A stretch of DNA of 64,000 nucleotides from positions 6,327,962-6,391,961 of the forward strand of contig OZ024933.1 of the NCBI GenBank assembly GCA_964017235.1, read 5' to 3'. Origin of the DNA: Sabellastarte sp. h YS-2021. Taxonomy: Eukaryota; Annelida; Polychaeta; Sabellida; Sabellidae. This document shows positions 62,391 through 64,000 of the stretch, piece by piece (position 1 is the first letter of the stretch; each line of letters begins with the position of its first letter). Below the pieces are notes generated by a model. It was given only the letters and a program-made list of their open reading frames with translations. It made no database searches and was not told the DNA's origin. The position numbers and the translations under genes were made by a program.

Positions 62391-63080
62391 CGAAATCGTG
62401 CTCGAGAGTGAACACTGGCACTGGGCTCTGACTTGGCATAGGGACCTGTCACCTTTGGGTGACTTGTCCAAAATTGGGGCCAGGGCTGAAATTACCATAG
62501 GGACCACAGTGTTTGGGCCTTCTTTGGTCAGCTGGTTCTTGGGTAGAAAGATGTCCCTCTGACATTTAATGGGTGAAATTCCCAGATGTCTGCAATGACT
62601 TATCTGTGGGCATCAATGGTGCTTAGCTTGCCCTGGAACAGATACAAGAGTAAGTTTGCTATGGGGGGTGTCCTGAAGTCCACCTGATTACTGTGGTCCC
62701 ACTTGTAAGAATGGTCTACTTGTCTCATAGACTGATCTGGTTAAGACTCTTGAGGAGTCTCAATTCCTGCTACCACTACCTCAAAAATCCCTGCTCCTTA
62801 ATGGATGAAGTGCTAGAAGCCAGGCATTCCGGTTTGGCAGATTCCGGTGAAGAATCTGATTGAATGGTTGAGTCAGCAGGTTGGGCAGGCACAATAGAAT
62901 TTGGCTCGACATGGCCACTAAGTCCCAAAACCAAGGCATGTTGGGCCACTTTGGAGCAATTAGAATGGTTCTCTTGCACAGGTGGTCCTGCGACTTCTCC
63001 ACCACTTGCCTAATGCCCCTGTTCCACCAAAGGATTAAGCCCCGATCCTTTCGGCGACCCTTAATCCTGGACAATCAGTG

Positions 63081-63569
63081 AAAAAAGGTAAAATGGGCGG
63101 GAATACTGAATCGGTATTGAAGTACAGATCGGTCTCAGGAAGCCTGAGGAGGCTCCAGGCGGCCCCACACAGTCCCCAACTGTTCTGGGACTAAGAACCG
63201 ACTAAGCCACTTTTCTGGTTGGTTTGAAGCATGATCTTTTCGTACACATACCGACTGGGTCCCTGGACACCTCAGGCCTCCTGGGACTAAGCCCCGACTA
63301 ACTCCCGATTAAGTCTCGGCTTCCTCATGCGTTCTCAGGCCTCCTCAGTCTTCCCCAGACCAATGTAGCCGATTCTTGTTTTGCAAAATTACTGAATTTT
63401 CTCAGTATATACATAAATCTAATTGTCACTACTTTTCTAGGAACACAGCAGGATGCCACCTTTTCAGTTACATATAATGATGTATTTGCTATTTCAACAT
63501 TGACCACAGCAAGCAGCACCATCACCACCACCACCACCAGCCAGACAGAGACCTAGAAGAAGGCACAAC
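63081..63569 (+). other. Probable 5' part of a Harbinger element
   Basis: Words like ctgggactaagccccgacta recur (63184-63203 and 63276-63295; related aggattaagccccgat at 63031). These may be subterminal repeats of the Harbinger element. Just upstream of the transposase start lies an open stretch rich in Pro codons (cca repeats, 63520-63538) and basic codons. A possible splice acceptor (ttgaccacag before caagcagc) lies near 63509. The other end of the element is outside the window, so the boundary is not fixed. Confidence 0.4.
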
Positions 63570-64000
63570 ATGTGGGTCAGGCCATGGCTACTACAGAGAG
63601 AGGGGGCCTACAACAACATTATGGCTGACCTGTATGCCACAGATATTCCAGGATTCACCAATTACATTAGGATGACCCCAGAATTTTTTGAAATGATAAA
63701 GACCAGACTGGAACCACATATAGGCAGGCAGGCTACCAACTACAGAGCTCCAATCAGTGTTGGGGAGAAGTTAGCCCTCACCATCAGATATCTGGCCACT
63801 GGAGAGTCATACACATCATTATCTTGTTAGTTCAGGGTTGGCAGATCCACCATCTCCAAGTTTCTACCAGAGGTCTGCAGGGCCATCCAGGATGAGTTCA
63901 CCAGAGAGTACCTCAGATGCCCTACTACTCCAGATGAGTGGAAAGAACTGGAAAGGGAATTCAGGATCAGATGGAATGCTCCACATGAACTGGGAGCCCT
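63570..64000 (+). pseudogene. PIF/Harbinger (HARBI1-like) transposase, 5' part
   Basis: The reading frame from MWVRPWLLQREGAYNNI has the typical N-terminal sequence of PIF/Harbinger nucleases: LYATDIPGFTNYIRM, EFFEMIKTRLEPHI, LALTIRYLATGESYTSLSC. The same frame continues with FRVGRSTISKFLPEVCRAI and RWNAPHELGA up to the window edge, just before the first catalytic Asp is expected (GAIDGKH in the family). A TAG stop at 63828-63830 interrupts the frame where the family usually has Gln. Either the copy is inactive or the allele carries a CAG-to-TAG change. The true N terminus may lie upstream, where the frame is open over Pro- and Arg-rich codons. Confidence 0.88.

Larger units (their letters stand above)
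61200..63080 (-). mobile_element. Decayed DIRS-like (tyrosine recombinase) retroelement
   Basis: Minus-strand translation shows pieces typical of DIRS/Ngaro-group elements. Near 62,950 is LIAPKWPNMPWF, as in the stretch after RNase H. Between about 62,680 and 62,400 is the N-terminal part of a tyrosine recombinase (LLLYLFQGKLSTIDAHR, ALAPILDKS). Near 61,300 is its C-terminal end (SHNTFTQFYLKD, which holds the likely catalytic Tyr). The middle is interrupted by AT-rich tandem-repeat sequence. It is heavily broken (clearly more than five breaks), lacks RT upstream, and is an old fossil. The family call rests on motif recall, not a search. Confidence 0.65.

Overview
This window looks like a repeat-rich stretch of an invertebrate nuclear genome, most likely a bivalve or other mollusc. 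The reasons are a tRNA-derived SINE with the GAAAGCGACGT-type core often seen in bivalves, GGGAGATAAT-type palindromes followed by TGCG microsatellites, DIRS-like, Ty3-like, hAT and Harbinger elements side by side, and very large satellite arrays. The taxonomic call is inference from repeat style. I see no intact ordinary host gene, rRNA, tRNA, CRISPR array or prokaryotic operon.

Layout. 1-6239: satellite A, a 147-bp monomer with a 3,421-bp higher-order repeat (HOR). 6240-6618: diverged edge copies. 6620-30366 (minus strand): one large Ty3/Gypsy-like LTR retroelement, bounded by two 105-bp direct repeats that I interpret as very short LTRs. In its own 5'-to-3' direction it holds a long AT-rich leader, an ORF1 with a helix-hairpin-helix motif and coiled coils, gag with a zinc knuckle, pol (protease, RT, RNase H, integrase), and an unusual third ORF. 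That ORF has an Arg/Ser-rich region, a C2H2-like finger and a TatD-type metal-dependent nuclease domain. A repeat-bearing 3' region and a polypurine tract follow. Without its insertion the element would be about 12.3 kb.

8728-20149: an 11.4-kb hAT transposon has inserted into the third ORF. It is flanked by a perfect 8-bp target duplication (gtgtccac) and has short TIRs starting TAAGGCTGTG / AAAGGCTGTG. It carries a two-exon BED-finger hAT transposase gene on the plus strand. About 7.4 kb of related tandem repeats (array B, units of about 165, 133 and 152 bp) lie between its left TIR and that gene.

30367-30837: a short unique stretch with a small hypothetical ORF. 30838-60715: satellite C, about 30 kb of a monomer of about 147 bp with a mosaic of HORs (offsets 1,025, 1,027, 1,576, 2,199 and about 4.2 kb). 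It holds two copies of a non-autonomous hAT-like element that share one target duplication, so one insertion was later amplified with the satellite. 60716-63080: AT-rich sequence with a palindrome, then a decayed DIRS-like (tyrosine-recombinase) retroelement on the minus strand. 63080-64000: the start of a PIF/Harbinger transposase, running off the window.

The most noteworthy points are the LTR retroelement carrying a TatD-nuclease third ORF, the satellite growing inside a TSD-flanked hAT element, and the everted nuclear-receptor-type half-sites in nearly every monomer of satellite A.
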